Counted from the stretch's first letter, positions 12,358 to 24,338 are shown. The stretch is 46,927 nucleotides of DNA from Nemertoderma westbladi (GCA_032718475.1 JAUCBJ010004272.1:1-46927); one strand, 5' to 3'. The notes: generated by a model from the letters alone, not told the origin. Translations and numbers: made by a program.

Positions 12358-12404
12358 AATTTTCTTCGTACGTTAGGCCAGGGAATATGTAAGTAGTCTG
12401 ACGA
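12358..12404 (-). mobile_element. SINE 3'-end fragment
   Basis: The segment tttcttcgtacgttaggcca followed by gggaatatgtaagtagtctg matches the same end of the SINE copies at 13728 and 38830. Only this end is present, and it abuts a LINE relic directly. Confidence 0.6.
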
Positions 12405-12965
12405 AAGGAATGTCCTGCAAAGCGGAGGCGGCTCCGTTCAATATTGTCAATATTGGTGGGACTAATGAGACACATCCCATGATGTATGTTGTCTGATTGG
12501 AGATATGTTCATTGTACTTGACACAATGAACCCGGCGTAGCATTCTTGTGAATGTGCCATCCAGAGATTTGGTATCCTCTGCAGTTAGAGCCCAGCATTG
12601 CCTCCCATATAAGATTACTGGTTCTACTGTTGCCCTGAATAATCAAACCTTGAGATTTAGTTTTATTCTATGGGACTTCCAATTCCTGGACAGACTATTC
12701 AACGGTACCCATGCCTTCCCCTTACGTATCTGAAGGTCTTCACCTGACTTCCGGATCCATGAACTCAAGTAGCAGATCTCATCCACGTGCTCAACAAGCC
12801 ATCCTTTGAGCTGATGCTCATACGATCAGACATTTCATGATGCCCAACAAAGAGCACTGTCAACATTTGAACTGAACTGAAAACTAGAAACAGCCTGTTC
12901 TAATGAGCTGAAGAGTTTTTGGATCCGTCTGGTGATTCTGACTGCACTCCTAAATCATCAGCATT
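12405..12965 (-). mobile_element. Old, diverged LINE relic
   Basis: This is collinear with the 3' half of the other LINE copies on the minus strand. The equivalent of the RLRFAGH segment is at 12410-12430. A strongly conserved block covers the MLRRVHCVKYN region (12500-12545), the WALTAEDTKSLDG region (12550-12600) and the region before it to about 12960. Many substitutions and indels place it as older than the 6863, 31971 and 36279 copies. No target-site duplication was found and the 3' tail is missing. Confidence 0.8.
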
Positions 12966-13013
12966 TAATTATGACCTCCTCCAACTTACTTTATTAGTTT
13001 TGATAATTTCAGA

Positions 13014-13095
13014 GACGAGGTGGCCGAGTGGTTAAGGCGTTGGACTGCTAATCCAATGGGGTCTCCCCGCGTGGGTTCGAATCCCATCCTCGTCG
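13014..13095 (+). tRNA. tRNA-Ser(GCT)
   Basis: This is an 82-nt cloverleaf. The acceptor stem gacgagg pairs with cctcgtc. The D-arm carries the A box tggccgagtggttaaggc. The anticodon arm ttgga-ctgctaa-tccaa has GCT at 13047-13049. The long variable arm (ggggtctcccc) is typical of type II tRNAs, and the T-arm carries the B box gggttcgaatccc. A tttt stretch shortly downstream can serve as a Pol III terminator. CCA is not encoded. It is a gene nested in intron 1 of the receptor, with an identical second copy at 19681. Confidence 0.97.
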
Positions 13096-13544
13096 AAAAT
13101 TTTGTATTGTGTATTTATTAATAGAATAAAATAGCCCCGCGCAGGTGCAAAACAATGCAACTTCTTATCATATTTATCTCTATCTCTATTTAATACAATC
13201 ACTATACTAGTGAGCTATTTTGTATACAATTAAAATACACATAATAAAAAACAAACGTTGTCACTCAATTAATACTTACGTAGGCCTAATACACTATTTT
13301 TATTAGTAATACGCATTTTTTTCAATGTACTCTGTTCAGTCGTCCAATTTTGTTGCCCTGATTTTAGAACGTAATTCCCGGTAGTCAATTTCAATTTCCG
13401 GTGGAAAAATAATTTATTACCTTGTAAATACGGTAGTGTAATGATACCGGGAGCGATAAATATAGTGAAATTTATAATCCCGCTATTCCTTAGTGCTGCG
13501 GGATATAAAGCACATTCATTTAAATATTAAATTATTGGAAATCA
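13096..13544. other. Intron 1 sequence, no recognised feature
   Basis: AT-rich sequence with no gene, RNA or tandem array seen. Confidence 0.5.
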
Positions 13545-13720
13545 GCAGCTTGGTTTAGTGGTGACATTCCTGGGCTTCCACTTAGGAAACCCTGGTTCTA
13601 TCCCTAGATGGGGCAGCACTGTTCGGGCACAGTGCTTTAAAGGCTGCATCCTAGCCCAACCCTGGCTTTCATCTTTCAGTGGTCGATAACGCCCATGTGA
13701 AGAATACCAAAGTAAAGTAA
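13545..13720 (+). mobile_element. tRNA-derived SINE (family 2)
   Basis: A tRNA-like head has an A-box-like ttggtttagtggtgac and a B-box-like ctggttctatccc about 40 bp apart. It is followed by a short unrelated body and an A-rich tail (aaagtaaagtaaaagtaaa) at about 13707-13725. It lies head-to-tail against the reversed SINE that follows. Confidence 0.55.
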
Positions 13721-13727
13721 AAGTAAA

Positions 13728-13985
13728 TTTTCTTCGGCCGCTAGGCCAGGGATTACGCACAAAGTCTGACGACTTAGTTCCAGTGCGGCCCCCCTAGAAC
13801 TTTACTCCCTAGAGGAAACTCTAGTACTCATTTAGCTACCATTTAAGGATGCAAGGCAGAGATGCGCCCTGGCTGGTCCCTTTAAAGCATTCGTGCCGAA
13901 ACGAAAACTGCCCTGGCCCATGTGAGGATCGAACTCACGACCTACAGGAGATGTGAATTCAATGCAACCGTTACACCAAGGTGGA
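13728..13985 (-). mobile_element. tRNA-derived SINE (family 1), copy A
   Basis: On the minus strand it starts with a tRNA-like head (A-box region ttggtgtaacggttgcat, B box gagttcgatcctca) and then about 180 bp of body ending ggcctagcggccgaagaaaa. It is collinear over its whole length with 38830-39091 at roughly 80% identity by eye. A fragment of the tail is at 12358. This defines a SINE family of about 260 bp in this genome. Confidence 0.8.
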
Positions 13986-14083
13986 ACCCGGTTTCACTTT
14001 TCGACATTTTATTGGAATTTTATATATGAAGATTTTAAATATTTTTAAATTTATCTTTATTAATTAAGGGTATTTGTATTACA

Positions 14084-14220
14084 GCGCTTATTTCTGTCTT
14101 ATAACCTGTACATATACTAATTCATTTATTGTTTTGGTTAGATTCAGCCCTTCTGTAGTAACCTGTGTTTTTAAAGAAAACCTGGTATTCTTCACATGGG
14201 GGTAACTGCAAAGTGAAATA
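14084..14220. repeat. Dispersed repeat, copy 2
   Basis: This is the counterpart of 2711-2844, sharing taacctgtacatatactaat, ttattgttttggttagattc and ggtaactgcaaagtgaaata. It contains one monomer of the 68-bp family core. It immediately precedes the 63-66-bp satellite, and the cttcacatggg motif recurs once more at 14243-14253. Confidence 0.7.
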
Positions 14221-14280
14221 TAACGGCAGAAAGTCTGGTATTCTTCACATGGGCCGTCGATAAATGGGAACCAAGGCAAC

Positions 14281-16423
14281 TTGGGAATCAAAGTGGAAGG
14301 GTTTATTGTGGAAGATCACCCATGGTGGTGAACAGGCATTCCTTTACTAAACAGAGTGGAAGGGTTTATTGTGGAAGATCACCCATGGTGGTGAACAGGC
14401 ATTCCTTTACTAAACCGAATGGAAGGCTTTACTGTGGAAGATCACCCATGGTGGTAAACAGCCATTCCTTTACTAAACAGAGTGGAAGGGTTTATTGTGG
14501 AAGATCACCCATGGTGGTGAACAGGCATTCCTTTACTAAACAGAGTGGAAGGCTTTATTGTGGAAGATCACCCATGGTGGTGAACAGGCATTCCTTTACT
14601 AAACCGAATGGAAGGCTTTACTGTGGAAGATCACCCATGGTGGTAAACAGCCATTCCTTTACTAAACAGAGTGGAAGGGTTTATTGTGGAAGATCACCCA
14701 TGGTGGTGAACAGGCATTCCTTTACTAAACAGAGTGGAAGGGTTTATTGTGGAAGATCACCCATGGTGGTGAACAGGCATTCCTTTACTAAACCGAATGG
14801 AAGGCTTTACTGTGGAAGATTACCCATGGTGGTGGTGAACAGGTATTCCTTTACTAAACAGAGTGGAAGGGTTTATTGTGGAAGATCACCCATGGTGGTG
14901 AACAGGCATTCCTTTACGAAACAGAGTGGAAGGGTTTACTATGGAAGATCATCCATAGTGGTGGTGAACAGGCATTCCTTTAGGAAACAGAGTCGAAGGG
15001 TTTACTGTGGAAGATCACCCATGGTGGTGGTGAACAGGCATTCCTTTAGGAAACATAGTGGACGGGTTTACTGTGGAAGATCACCAATGGTGGTGGTGAA
15101 CAGGCATTCCTTTAGGATACACAGTGGACGGGTTTACAGTGGAAGATCACCCTTGGTGGTGGTGAACAGGCATTCCTTTATGAAACAAAGTGGAAGGGTT
15201 TACTGTGGAAGATCACCCATGGTGGTGGTGAACAGGCATTCCTTTATGAAACAAAGTGGAAGGGTTTACTGTAGAAGATCACCCATGGTGGTGAACAGGC
15301 ATTCCTTTAGGAAGCAGGGTGTAAGGGTTTACTATGGAAGATCACCCATGGTGGTGGTGAACAGGAATTCCTCTATGAAACAAAGTGGAAGGGTTTACTG
15401 TGGAAGATCACCCATGGTGGTGGTGAACAGGCATTCCTTTATGAAACAAAGTGGAAGGGTTTACTGTGGAAGATCACCCATGGTAGTGGTGAACAGGCAT
15501 TCCTTTATTAAACAAAGTGGAAGGGTTTACTGTGGAAGATCACCAATGGTGGTGGTGAACAGGCATTCCTTTAGGAAACATAGTGGAAGTGTTTACTGTG
15601 GAAGATCACCCATGGTGGTGGTGGACAGACATTCCTTTAGAAACATAGAGGAAGGGTTTACTGTGGAAAATCACCAATGGTGGTGAACAGGCATTCCTTT
15701 AGGAAACAGGGTGGAAGGATTTACTGTGGAAGATCACCCATGGTGGTGGTGAACAGGCATTCCTTTATGAAACAAAGTGGAACTGTTTACTGTGGAAGAT
15801 CACCCATGGTGGTGGTGAACAGGCATTCCTTTAGGAAGCAGGGTGTAAGGGTTTACTGTGGAAGATCACCCATGGCGGTGAACAGGCATTCAATTAGGAA
15901 ACAGAGTGGAAGGGTTTACTGTGGAAAATCACCAATGGTGATGAACAGGCATTCCTTTAGGAAACAGGGTGGAAGGGTTTACTGTGGAAGATCACCCATG
16001 GTGGTGGTGAACAGGCATTCCTTTAGGAAGCAGGGTGTAAGGGTTTACTGTGGAAGATCACCCATGGTGGTGGTGAACAGGCATTCCTTTATGAAACAAA
16101 GTGGAAGGGTTTACTGTGGAAGATCACCCATCGTGGTGGTGAACAGGCATTCCTTTAGGAAACAGAGTGGAAGGGTTTACTGTGGAAAATCACCAATGGT
16201 GATGAACAGGCATTCCTTTAGGAAACAGGGTGGAAGGGTTTACTGTGGAAGATCACCCATGGTGGTGGTGAACAGGCATTCCTTTAGGAAGCAGGGTGTA
16301 AGGGTTTACTGTGGAAGATCACCCATGGTGGTGGTGAACAGGCATTCCTTTATGAAACAAAGTGGAAGGGTTTACTGTGGAAGATCACCCATCGTGGTGG
16401 TGAACAGGCATTCCTTGGCTTAA
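14281..16423 (+). repeat. 63-66-bp satellite, about 33 copies
   Basis: Each unit carries ggtttactgtggaagatcac, ccatggtggtggtgaacagg, cattcctttaggaaacag and agtggaa. Units come in 63-bp and 66-bp forms, differing by one ggt triplet. Because unit lengths are multiples of three and lack a stop in one frame, long open frames result (14322-15686 and 15677-16423), giving repeats of MVVVNRHSFRKQSGRVYCGR. A single-base deletion near 15640 shifts the frame. I treat the array as an intronic satellite because it shows no splice signals or domain. Confidence 0.9.
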
Positions 16424-18003
16424 CGAGCCTAAAAGATTCTCCCATTTATTATTAAATTAATTAATAGTGAATTCTGCAATTAATCCGTATATTAGCCAAA
16501 TAAAAATATTAGATATAAAACACCTTATAGCACAAAGTACAAATGTAGTGAATTCTTGGTGGGATAAATATTTCTCCATTTGACGCAACACCGCCGCGGC
16601 CGCTATGAGGGAGGTGAATACCGCGGCCGCTCCTAAAGCCGCAGGCCATCGCTAACTATATAGGTTAACTTGGGATTCTGGGGGACTTTTCGATGAAGGA
16701 ACAGACCAAATTTTTTTATTTTCTCACCAGGGGAGCGGCTCGGAATTCTAAGATATTAGCAACTCTAACATTATTAAATCTAACCCTTCGACGGACACGG
16801 CGGACAAAAATCCGTCATTTTTTCGACAATTTTAAAATTTTTTTGAAAGGCGCTCTACAGTGGCTCGAAAAAACCCTAGGTTATTGCTTAGCCGACGCCG
16901 GGATACGATAGAAGGGATTAATTAGTGAATTCGTTTTTTTTTTCAAAAAAGATTACCACGCCTTTTTTCCGAAAATGTCCGTCAAAATTGAAAAAACGGA
17001 CAAAATGACTTTGCGGGATCCGCTATAACTCGGCTAATATTAATCGTACGGGGACGAAAGTAACGCGGTTGGAAAGAGGAAGAGTGGTACTACCTTCGTA
17101 TCGAATGGGGGTAAGATATTTATTAAAATTTCGGGTGGAAAAAGGGGCTGTAAATTTGTACGTTTTTGTCCGTCTTTTTTGGAAAACTTATTTCCGAAAT
17201 GTTTAATTCGACAACGCGGGTAGGATTCCACTAATTCTTTTATGAAACTCGTAGAAGACCATTGGGGCTACGTTCCTATCGAATGGGGGTACAAAAAATA
17301 TGTCGGCAATAGGGGCCAAAAAGGGCCAGAATTTGTAAAGTAGTTTTTATCGAATAATTTTTTATTTTTAACTTTAGTTGGTTAAGGTACATTCTATACA
17401 GTCAATATCCATACGGGGAATTCAAATATGCTATCGGTTTTGCTCCAAGGATGATATTAAAAAAATGAGGGCCAAAATTATAATTTCGCGCTTCAAACTT
17501 GCTTCGCGGGAAATCGTCCAGCTCTAAAACTACTTAACTTACGGGAGATTTGTTTACACAGACTTATAGTGCGTTAAATTATCTATCTAACAGCGTTAAT
17601 CACAGCGCCGGAGGTATTATAAAACTGGAGTGGCAGGCGATCGTGTGAAATATAATATTTATAAAAAGGGACGAAAACTTTTTTTTTTTAACAAATCGCT
17701 ATTCCATTATAATTTAGCGTATTGCGCCAAAAGTACCTGTAAAAAGTATCAAATTAACTCCGCTATCTTTTATGTTAACATATATAATTAAAATTACGAA
17801 TTTTAAGGGTCGAAAAATATCGCGTTATTTTGGCCCTTTTTTTAATTTTTTTGGGGCCAAAAATAACCCCTTCTCAAAAGATTAAGAAAAAAATTACGGC
17901 AAAGAATATACCAATTTTATTGAATTTGGACCACCAGAACCGAAGTTAGAGCGATTTTAGTGAAAAAAACAAAAATAATTTTTTTTGCAAAAAAATTAAG
18001 AAT
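16424..18003. other. Intron 1 sequence with unclassified interspersed DNA
   Basis: Two copies of gccgcggccgct or its near-palindrome lie at 16590-16635. The stretch is A/T-homopolymer rich and its cg content is higher than its neighbours. The two segments cgaatgggggtaa at 17101 and cgaatgggggtac at 17280 are alike, suggesting diverged internal duplication. It may be an old transposon with no coding sense left. No gene is assigned. Confidence 0.4.
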
Positions 18004-18085
18004 GGTCAGGTCAATATTGGATTTCGAACCCGCGAACTTAGGTTTCATTAACGTGATTGATAACCACTAGACTATGTGACCAAGA
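18004..18085 (-). other. tRNA-like sequence, probably a pseudogene or SINE head
   Basis: The minus strand reads ggtcacatagtctagtggtt (A-box-like), and about 45 bp later gcgggttcgaaatcc (B-box-like). The acceptor ends pair poorly and the T-stem has mismatches, so this is not called as a functional tRNA. It sits inside a 14-bp inverted repeat (agaaccgaagtta at 17935 and taacttcggttct at 18124). Confidence 0.4.
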
Positions 18086-19680
18086 GAATTTGAAATTTTC
18101 GAGTGACTATTTTTAAACATAAATAACTTCGGTTCTACAGGGCCGTTTAATCTGAAACTTTTTTCATTGGATAGAGGATAGATTGTAGTGTGTGAAATAG
18201 GATAAAACTTTGGAAAAGACTTATGTGCACTTAGTGCAAAATGCACTTAAATAGTGAACATTTTTTCGATATTTCAAACACTGTTATTTCCAGTTCTATT
18301 CATCGTAGAATGTTATTTTTTGGATTAAAATGTAGTTTGGAATGATTTCTAACTATAATCGTAACATTTGTTTAACTTTTTATGTCTATAAAGTGACTTA
18401 AAATGTCCATGAATATGGTCCAAAATCGCAAATCCAGATTTATTAAATTGGATTTTTGACACTTTTAGCGACTGACACTTGATCATACACCATCGTAGAT
18501 CGGTAGAGGATAAACATAAGTTTGTCAAATAAGAGCCACCATTACGATCTGCTAAAGTGCATTTGTACAAATAAGTGTGCAAAAGTGCAAATTTTTTAAT
18601 AAGGTCAAATTATATAGTATTGGGTTCTTTTCTTTGCAGATACTTTATTTTCATATTAATATGTTGTTTGAACCTTACTGAGCGCATTAGGGGATATGCG
18701 TACAAATAACCGGCCCTTATGAGGCTTCGATTGGGTAAATTAATAAAACATAAGGTTGTATAGTATAATATTCTAAAAACCAGTGTGATATTAAATGCAC
18801 TTTAAATAATAAATAGAAATCAAATAACAATTGGACCACATAATTAAAAACTCGCACAATTTTGTACTTATTATATCGCTTCAAATTAATTCAACAGTGG
18901 ATATTTGTGGGAAGGGGGAAGTTACAGTGTGCATTCGGGGGAAGTTTGGTGAACTGCATTTATGCAGTGAATCCAAACTTCCCCCTTTGATATATCATAT
19001 ACTTAAGACATGCTAGGGTGACGGGGAAATATTTGTTACTGTCACACTTTGCTTCCATTTATCCTATCCTTTATTATTACCCCAGTCAGATAAGAGATAA
19101 TAAATCAGTAAAACCTAAACTAAACTGTCTTTCATGCAAACAAATTTCTAACTAAAGACGGGTGAATGACCATGACCATGGAAATAATTTTAAATATAAT
19201 TGTATATCAACTATTTGGGGAGGCTTCCAAGTTAAACCCGAAAACAATTATTTTGTTACATATATAGTAAATAACGTTGTATGTTCTTCTTCCTCCCATA
19301 ATAAAATATAAATGAAATATCTCAGATAGCTATGCCCTGTAACATTTCACAACCAAAATATTTAAGTGTGAAAAGTGTAGGCCTACCACACTCCGCCCAA
19401 ACAACCGCAAACGCATAGCCAACAAATTTAACAAAAGGTTACATACATGTTGGGTTCATGACGAGATGAGTGAAAATTGATCGCGTAATATAAAGTAAAA
19501 AATTAAGAGACGGGCTGGCTCTCCTCCACTTTCTTACCCAATGGATATGTTGTTGTAATAATCTAATATTGGGGCGGCTTTCTCTCGTTTTATGTACGGT
19601 AAGTATAAGTTATTCAACTCGATAAATCTTAAATATACAATTACGACCCAATATACTTTAATTAATTACGTTGCTCCCAT
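18086..19680. other. Intron 1 sequence with a local hairpin
   Basis: No gene is seen. A clear stem-loop lies at about 18935-18987: gggggaagtttggtgaactgc pairs imperfectly with gcagtgaatccaaacttccc. Several copies of a tgcactt motif occur at 18225-18600. The rest is AT-rich. Confidence 0.5.
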
Positions 19681-19762
19681 GACGAGGTGGCCGAGTGGTT
19701 AAGGCGTTGGACTGCTAATCCAATGGGGTCTCCCCGCGTGGGTTCGAATCCCATCCTCGTCG
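19681..19762 (+). tRNA. tRNA-Ser(GCT), second copy
   Basis: This is identical over all 82 nt to 13014-13095, with anticodon GCT in the loop ctgctaa, a long variable arm and intact A and B boxes. It is followed by ttttt at 19771. The flanks on both sides are unrelated to those of the first copy, so the pair did not arise by a recent large duplication, or gene conversion keeps them identical. It is nested in intron 1 of the receptor. Confidence 0.97.
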
Positions 19763-21186
19763 AGTCATTCTTTTTGCTTCTTATTTCTCTGTAATGTTAC
19801 AAAATAATTTATTTATAACGTGGAAAACAACAGTGGAAGTTACTTTTTTGTCAAATTTGTTAACAACTTTGACATAAAAAGAACACTTTTGTAATGTTCG
19901 AATTAAATTTCAAAGTAATTTCCATGACATTAATAATAAATATTGCATTAAAATACATAGCCATATTGTTATCCACATGTAATTTAATATTCTAGGATAT
20001 TATAATATCATATTAGGGCCTACATTGCCCATTTTACTACTTTGCTTTTGCTTTAGTTATTTAACAATGGAAAAGGCTTCGATGTAAGATATGTATGTTT
20101 TTTTTTCAAAAATTAACTTTTGTCTTGCTTTCTTATTTGTATCGTTTTTGCCGCACACCCCTCAAGTTTACTTATACTTCGAGGGGTCAAAAGGAAAAAA
20201 AAATATTAATTTTTCTTAAAAATTTAATTTTTATTCCTGAAACGTCGATTATAGATCGGTTGAAATGAAAGTTTGTGGAATAAAAAAACTTAAAACAAAA
20301 ACAGAAGTTCAGCATAAGTCCGCTAATTATGCAATTCGATAATCCGCAATATTATTGTCAAACGTTTTAAATATAATAATATTGATCCAAGTAGCTTTAT
20401 GCACTCCCATTATTTCACATGGTTTTTTCACTTTGCTCTAGTTCACTCATAATTTTTATCACTCTTTCAATTTAATTTCCCTGCTACTAATACAGGACTA
20501 CCGCGGTTGAGTTTACGTTTATACCCAACGGTTTCTCCCTCGGGTGTAATCGTTGTATCTGCGAGGCACACAACGCTTACCAACCAACGCGAATACTAAT
20601 AACGCGGAAACGGGGACCCATATGGCAATCACACCCCCCCTGAGGGCTCCTGTCTTCCGACTAACCTAATGCTACCGAGGCGACCGACTACCATTCCATG
20701 CATAACTAATCGAATTTTAAACGTATCCGTCAGAGACCGACTCGAAAACGGTTTGGCATTCTGGGAACTTTTTATTTACTTAAATCTCGGAATCGCATTG
20801 GCAATTCTTAACATTGATGGGTTGAACTAAATATATTACTTGCCGCTAACCAACCTTTTAGACGCATAAATTAATACAAGTAAACCATAAGCTCAAAAAT
20901 GCAGTAGAAGGCTGGAAAAATGTGGCAAGAATAGGATACAATGCCGGTGTAGGAGGCAACAGGTACGGTAGTACCCGTCGGCATCATGTACTACAGTACA
21001 GTCGTAGTACACTAAGGTCAGGATAGGTAGTTAATTAGCAATTAAGAGCATGTTATTATAACCAAAGCAATAAACAACAGTTATTAGCAGCACAGGTTAC
21101 AGTTAAATTTTTGACAGAACGAAGCGAAATAATCAGTTAGTGCAGCTAGGCTGTTGCTTCAAGGTACAGTAGTACCAGTATTTATG
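19763..21186. other. Intron 1 sequence, no recognised gene
   Basis: This is AT-rich up to about 20460, then a more GC-balanced stretch to 20800 with no domain in any frame. A reversed monomer of the 68-bp repeat family lies at about 21055-21110 (ataaccaaagcaataaacaac ... caggttacag). Confidence 0.45.
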
Positions 21187-21445
21187 ATCAGTAGTCTGGC
21201 TGTTATCTTTGTTGACTTCATTAAGGCCTATGATTTAGCTCACGATCACTCATGTTCGTTCATCATACTTGCATTATCAGATTGTGTCTCAAAATAGACC
21301 AACATTCGATGTTGCCTGTTTTAGTGAGCTGAGCACATTTTAGGCGCTGTTGAATGTATGACCATTGGTTGAGAAGAAGTACAACCCTAGGTGAAGGAAG
21401 GAGGTACTACTGCACTCTAAACATCGGAACCGGAAACTGGAGCTG
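21187..21445. mobile_element. Rearranged LINE relic
   Basis: The + strand at 21193-21240 reads LAVIFVDFIKAYD, matching motif A (LAVIFVDFFKAFD) of the LINE family. About 60 bp further on, 21298-21350 matches the same family in the opposite orientation (gaccaacat, tgttttagtgagctgag against the other copies' gaccaacact, tgttctaatgagctgagg). The segment near 21405-21440 also looks minus-oriented. An inverted, internally deleted old copy explains this. Confidence 0.6.
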
Positions 21446-22063
21446 GGAAAACAATAATATGGGAATAGTAGGTAAGAGAGGACCTGCGACACCAGCTGCA
21501 TTAATCAGCAGAGGAGACATAATGAGCTTATAGATGGATAACTGGATTAAATACATCACCCTATCTGTATTGTAAAGTTAATGGGCGACTTAATAAAGAT
21601 GGAAATAGTTTATGATTAGTAACCATAGCATCATAGCAGTGATTGTCGATAGTAGCAAAAAATATGATTACAGCAAAAGTAGTTTAGGAGTTCTCAGATA
21701 GGGGGGACTTTCGACGCAATAAAAATTAGTAACTCTCCAGGGGAACTTCGACTCAAATAACACCTGATTACTCCAAAAAATAAAACTGTAACCTGTTCTA
21801 TTACCTTTAGCTTATTGTTTTAGATAGAATAACGTGCCACTGTAACCTGCTCCTTTCCCTTAATTGAGAAATTAGCATTGATGCGGGACATTAATTCACA
21901 GAGATTAGATTTGCGTCTAGCCCCCCCCCCCCCCGTCTCGGATTTCTATGCTGTTTTATAGAAAGTTCCGTTTACATCACGAATTATGAGATGAAAATCA
22001 AAATGTGTACTAAAAAATAATAAATCTCTATATAAATTTATCTGATCTGCACTCATCGATACA
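21446..22063. other. Intron 1 sequence with repeat monomer and poly-C
   Basis: A monomer of the 68-bp family is present at about 21788-21872 (taacctgctcctttccctta). A 14-C run lies at 21921-21934. No gene is seen. Confidence 0.55.
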
Positions 22064-23149
22064 CCTTTGAGGTCTTATAGCCCTACTTTGAGGTCTTATA
22101 GCCCTACTTTGAGGTCTTATATCCCTACTTTGAGGTCTTATATCCCTACTTTGAGGTCTTATAGCCCTACTTTGAGGTCTTATATCCCTACTTTGAGGTC
22201 TTATAGCCCTACTTTGAGGTCTTATAGCCCTACTTTGAGGTCTTATATCCCTACTTTGAGGTCTTATAGCCCTACTTTGAGGTCTTATAGCCCTACTTTG
22301 AGGTCTTATATCCCTACTTTGAGGTCTTATATCCCTACTTTGAGGTCTTATAGCCCTACTTTGCGGTCTTATAGCCCTACTTTGCGGTCTTATAGCCCTA
22401 CTTTGAGGTCTTATAGCCCTACTTTGAGGTCTTATAGCCCTACTTTGAGGTCTTATAGCCCTACTTTGAGGTCTTATAGCCCTACTTTGAGGTCTTATAT
22501 CCCTACTTTGAGGTCTTATATCCCTACTTTGAGGTCTTATAGCCCTACTTTGCGGTCTTATAGCCCTACTTTGAGGTCTTATAGCCCTACTTTGCGGTCT
22601 TATAGCCCTACTTTGAGGTCTTATAGCCCTACTTTGAGGTCTTATAGCCCTACTTTGAGGTCTTATATCCCTACTTTGAGGTCTTATAGCCCTACTTTGC
22701 GGTCTTATAGCCCTACTTTGAGGTCTTATAGCCCTACTTTGAGGTCTTATAGCCCTACTTTGAGGTCTTATAGCCCTACTTTGCGGTCTTATAGCCCTAC
22801 TTTGAGGTCTTATAGCCCTACTTTGAGGTCTTATATCCCTACTTTGAGGTCTTATAGCCCTACTTTGCGGTCTTATAGCCCTACTTTGAGGTCTTATAGC
22901 CCTACTTTGAGGTCTTATAGCCCTACTTTGAGGTCTTATAGCCCTACTTTGAGGTCTTATAGCCCTACTTTGAGGTCTTATAGCCCTACTTTGAGGTCTT
23001 ATAGCCTTACTTTGAGGTCTTATAGCCCTACTTTGAGGTCTTATAGCCCTACTTTGAGGTCTTATAGCCTTACTTTGAGGTCTTATATCCCTACTTTGAG
23101 GTCTTATAGCCCTACTTTGCGGTCTTATAGCCCTACTTTGAGGTCTTAT
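22064..23149. repeat. 21-bp satellite, about 52 copies
   Basis: The unit is tttgaggtcttatagcccta plus c. Recurrent variants are tatatccc and tttgcggtc. The 21-bp length is a multiple of three, so the + strand shows an uninterrupted artefactual open frame of TLRSYSP heptads. It lies in intron 1 about 1.2 kb before exon 2. Confidence 0.95.
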
Positions 23150-23369
23150 TATTTAATACTCACGCACTAGACGTATTAAATCAATAAAATTATACGTGTG
23201 AATCTTAGGAATATCTCATTGAGTATATTGTAAATTTAATAGACATACAATATTAAGGCGTGCAGTGCAAATCCACTATATAATTTGCCAATTGGGAAAA
23301 GTATACATTATATACAAAGTTGACATAATATACATCCCTTTCCTAAGGAAAAGGTATTAATATATAATA

Positions 23370-24286
23370 CACCATGTCCCGTAATATAGTGTCATTTTCG
23401 GATGACACGGACCCCCCCCCCCCCCCCAGATTTTTCTACAAATCTTTATCATATTGCTTGAAATTTGAAACACAACTACAGTAGTTCAACTCACCGTGGT
23501 TGTTACCATGAAGCCGGAATTTTCGATTTTGCCTTTAAATTTTTTTTATAAGCGTTTTAAAAAAGTGTCTTTTGCGAAATAGCACCCTCCGTATCGTGGC
23601 CATTCTTCACATTAGTCGTAATTAAAAGAAAAATATCATTAAAAAGCTTGCGTTGCAAGGAATCCAAATATGTAACAATATCTGAATTTCGTTGAGAAAC
23701 AACTGAGATATAGGCGTTCAAAGATTGCAAGAAGTATCGTTCGCTGAAGGCCATTTATTCTATTTAATAAATACACAAAATTCTAGAATGTGTTATTTAT
23801 TTTATAAGTTGGTTGGCAACAGCGGTATTCCTATCCAATATATATATTGCATAGCTATTCATACATAAACAAAATGTTCCAGAATATCGTGTATTTATTA
23901 AATGGAATAAATGGCCTTCAACGAACGATACTTCTTGCAATCTTTGAACACCTATATCTCAGTTGTTTCTCAACGAAATTCAGATATTGTTACATATTTC
24001 GAATCCTTGCAACGCAAGCTTTTTAATGATATGAAGAAATTACGACTAATGTGAAGAATGTCCACGATACGGAGGGTGCGATTTCGCAAAAGACACTTTT
24101 TTAAAACGCTTATAAAAAAAATTTAAAGGCAAAATCCAAAATTCCGGCTTCATGGGGTCATCGACGGTGAGTGGAACTAGTATGGTGTTTCAAATTTCAA
24201 GCAATATGATAAAGATTTGTAGAAAAATCTGGGGGGGGGGGGGGTCCGTGTCATCAGAAAATGACACTATATTACGGGTCATGGTG
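23370..24286. mobile_element. 917-bp foldback / long-TIR MITE
   Basis: Two arms of about 400 bp are inverted copies of each other. The outer ends read caccatgtcccgtaatatag and ctatattacgggtcatggtg. Inner matching blocks include gatttttctacaaatcttta and its complement, aattttttttataagcgttt and its complement, and gaacgatacttcttgcaatc and its complement. A poly-C run in the left arm (23412-23427) faces a poly-G run in the right arm (24231-24244). The dinucleotide ta flanks both ends (23368-23369, 24287-24288), suggesting a Tc1/mariner-like TA target. No transposase is encoded. The right end lies only 52 bp upstream of exon 2. Confidence 0.85.
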
Positions 24287-24338
24287 TATATATATTATAA
24301 TATAATATATTATTATAGTAATACAATATTTTGCTTAG

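Noticed and set aside
18004-18085. Functional tRNA on the minus strand
   Set aside because: A- and B-box-like words are present, but the acceptor and T stems pair poorly. It is kept only as a tRNA-like sequence.
22067-23170. 367-codon frame of TLRSYSP heptads
   Set aside because: This is a 21-bp satellite. The length is a multiple of three and the frame ends where the array ends.
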